A program made the translations under genes and the position numbers. Shown here one piece after another: positions 4,365 to 5,049 of a DNA stretch of 5,049 nucleotides; the stretch's first letter is position 1, and each line of letters begins with the position of its first letter. The notes below the pieces were generated by a model. That model was not told the DNA's origin. It saw only the letters and a list, made by a program, of their open reading frames with translations, and did not search any database. Where the stretch lies: positions 1 to 5,049 of the forward strand of contig JADHXT010000287.1 of assembly GCA_016782825.1 (NCBI GenBank), written 5' to 3'. This DNA is from Candidatus Brocadiia bacterium. Its GTDB lineage: Bacteria > Planctomycetota > PUPC01 > DSUN01.

Positions 4365-5049
4365 TTACGCGTAGTCGTCGGTGATGCTGCGGACCAGCTC
4401 GACGAAGCGCCGCATGTTGTCGGGCCTGTGCTGCACGGTTTGCACGTCCTTGAGGGTGATGTCCACGTGACAGCCGTGGGCAGCGAAGGCGTCCATGGCG
4501 TCGGTGACGATCCTGCGGATGAGGTCGGGCGCGTAGCCGCAGCAGATCATCTCCGAGGGATTGGGCCGCCACGAGCACACGTACTCGTCGCCGATCTGCT
4601 CGGCGCTCGACGGCACGTCGGCACGCGGCACGACGGCGATGCGCCGCAGATTGGGGATCTGCCGCAGCATGTCGATCTTGTGGGTCAGATCCTCGCAGCA
4701 GCCGTAGGCACACAGCCCGAACTTGCGGATCATCGGGAGCTGATACTGGAGCACGAACTCGTCGTGCATCGCGGGCGACACCTGCGCCATCTCCTGCGCG
4801 GCGAAGAAGCACCACAGCTTGTCGCGGGTCACCGGCTCGCTGTTCGCGGCGGGGTCGTCGAGCTCCTTCGCATAGGTGACGGCCTGGTTCTGGTGGTTGC
4901 ACAGTCGCCAGTCGCCGGCGGCCTCGGCCTCGTCGTGCACCTGGAGCACGCAGCGGCTCATGAACCCGCAGAGCCGATGGAGCCACTCGGGGTTCTCGAC
5001 CATGTCCCACATCACCTGGCCGATGTCGCGCAGGTAGGCGAGGTGGGTC
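4365..5049 (-). CDS. Second URO-D superfamily protein, 5' end beyond the window
   Basis: The frame stays open to the right edge: 227 residues are visible and the N-terminal part is missing. Codons before the first in-window start candidates (GTG 5015, ATG 5012) encode THLAYLRDIGQ, which fits the family, so neither is the true start. Recognisable blocks are LRDIGQVMWDMVENPEWLH, then FGLCAYGCCEDLTHKIDML about 110 residues on, LRRIAVVPRADV, SAEQIGDEYVCSWRPNPSEM and, near the C-terminus, DITLKDVQTVQHRP. These match the C-terminal half of URO-D/cobalamin-independent methionine synthase-fold proteins common in Lentisphaerota and relatives. The Cys-rich CAYGCCED and the ICCG motif are possible metal or thiol sites. 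It differs in sequence from the URO-D-like protein downstream, so the two are not a recent duplication. Substrate is unknown. The TAA stop lies 373 bases before the next gene. Confidence 0.85.
   Translation of the reverse strand, partial: THLAYLRDIGQVMWDMVENPEWLHRLCGFMSRCVLQVHDEAEAAGDWRLCNHQNQAVTYAKELDDPAANSEPVTRDKLWCFFAAQEMAQVSPAMHDEFVLQYQLPMIRKFGLCAYGCCEDLTHKIDMLRQIPNLRRIAVVPRADVPSSAEQIGDEYVCSWRPNPSEMICCGYAPDLIRRIVTDAMDAFAAHGCHVDITLKDVQTVQHRPDNMRRFVELVRSITDDYA

Noticed and set aside
4090..4384. Small rightward frames starting MNHGDTEGTE and MGGCSAW
   Set aside because: They consist of translated repeat DNA (CACGGAG and ACAGGATG units). Such peptides are a familiar annotation artefact; there is no ribosome binding site or domain.

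Overview
This is a GC-rich window (about two thirds G+C by eye) carrying five protein genes, four complete and one cut by the right edge. They are separated by gaps full of short palindromic repeats. The gene set is an exported planctomycete-style PQQ-like beta-propeller, a STAS protein with a Ser-Ser-Ser motif, two different uroporphyrinogen-decarboxylase-like proteins and a bacterioferritin. Together with GC-rich DNA and relaxed gene packing, this suggests an uncultivated member of the PVC group or a neighbouring phylum (Planctomycetota, Lentisphaerota, Kiritimatiellota or similar). That placement is inference; the window has no phylogenetic marker.

Layout, left to right. Positions 1-78 are non-coding and hold a small hairpin repeat. 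A bacterioferritin-type gene runs leftward (79-585) with a strong ribosome binding site and a good sigma-70-like promoter. The divergent gap 586-875 holds a 42-base-arm inverted repeat between two outward-facing promoters. The beta-propeller gene runs rightward (876-2129). It converges on a small leftward STAS gene (2364-2723), and the gap between them is filled by a second, unrelated inverted repeat (2133-2343). Upstream of STAS are its promoter and a tandem pair of hairpins (2810-2859). A complete URO-D-like gene follows (2885-3991, leftward, TTG start). Next is a 373-base purine/pyrimidine-asymmetric gap built of nested inverted repeats (3992-4364). The 3' part of a second URO-D-like gene (4365 to the right edge, leftward) completes the window.

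Functionally the genes look like independent units rather than a pathway: iron storage or detoxification (bacterioferritin), an exported propeller of unknown task, a signalling-type STAS protein without a partner in view, and two URO-D-superfamily proteins that may share an operon. Members of that superfamily outside HemE include cobalamin-linked methyltransferases, but no corrinoid protein is visible here. I see no defence system, transposase, CRISPR array, rRNA or tRNA. The most unusual property is non-coding: every gap carries a different hairpin-forming repeat family, and one tandem pair shows a compensatory base-pair change.
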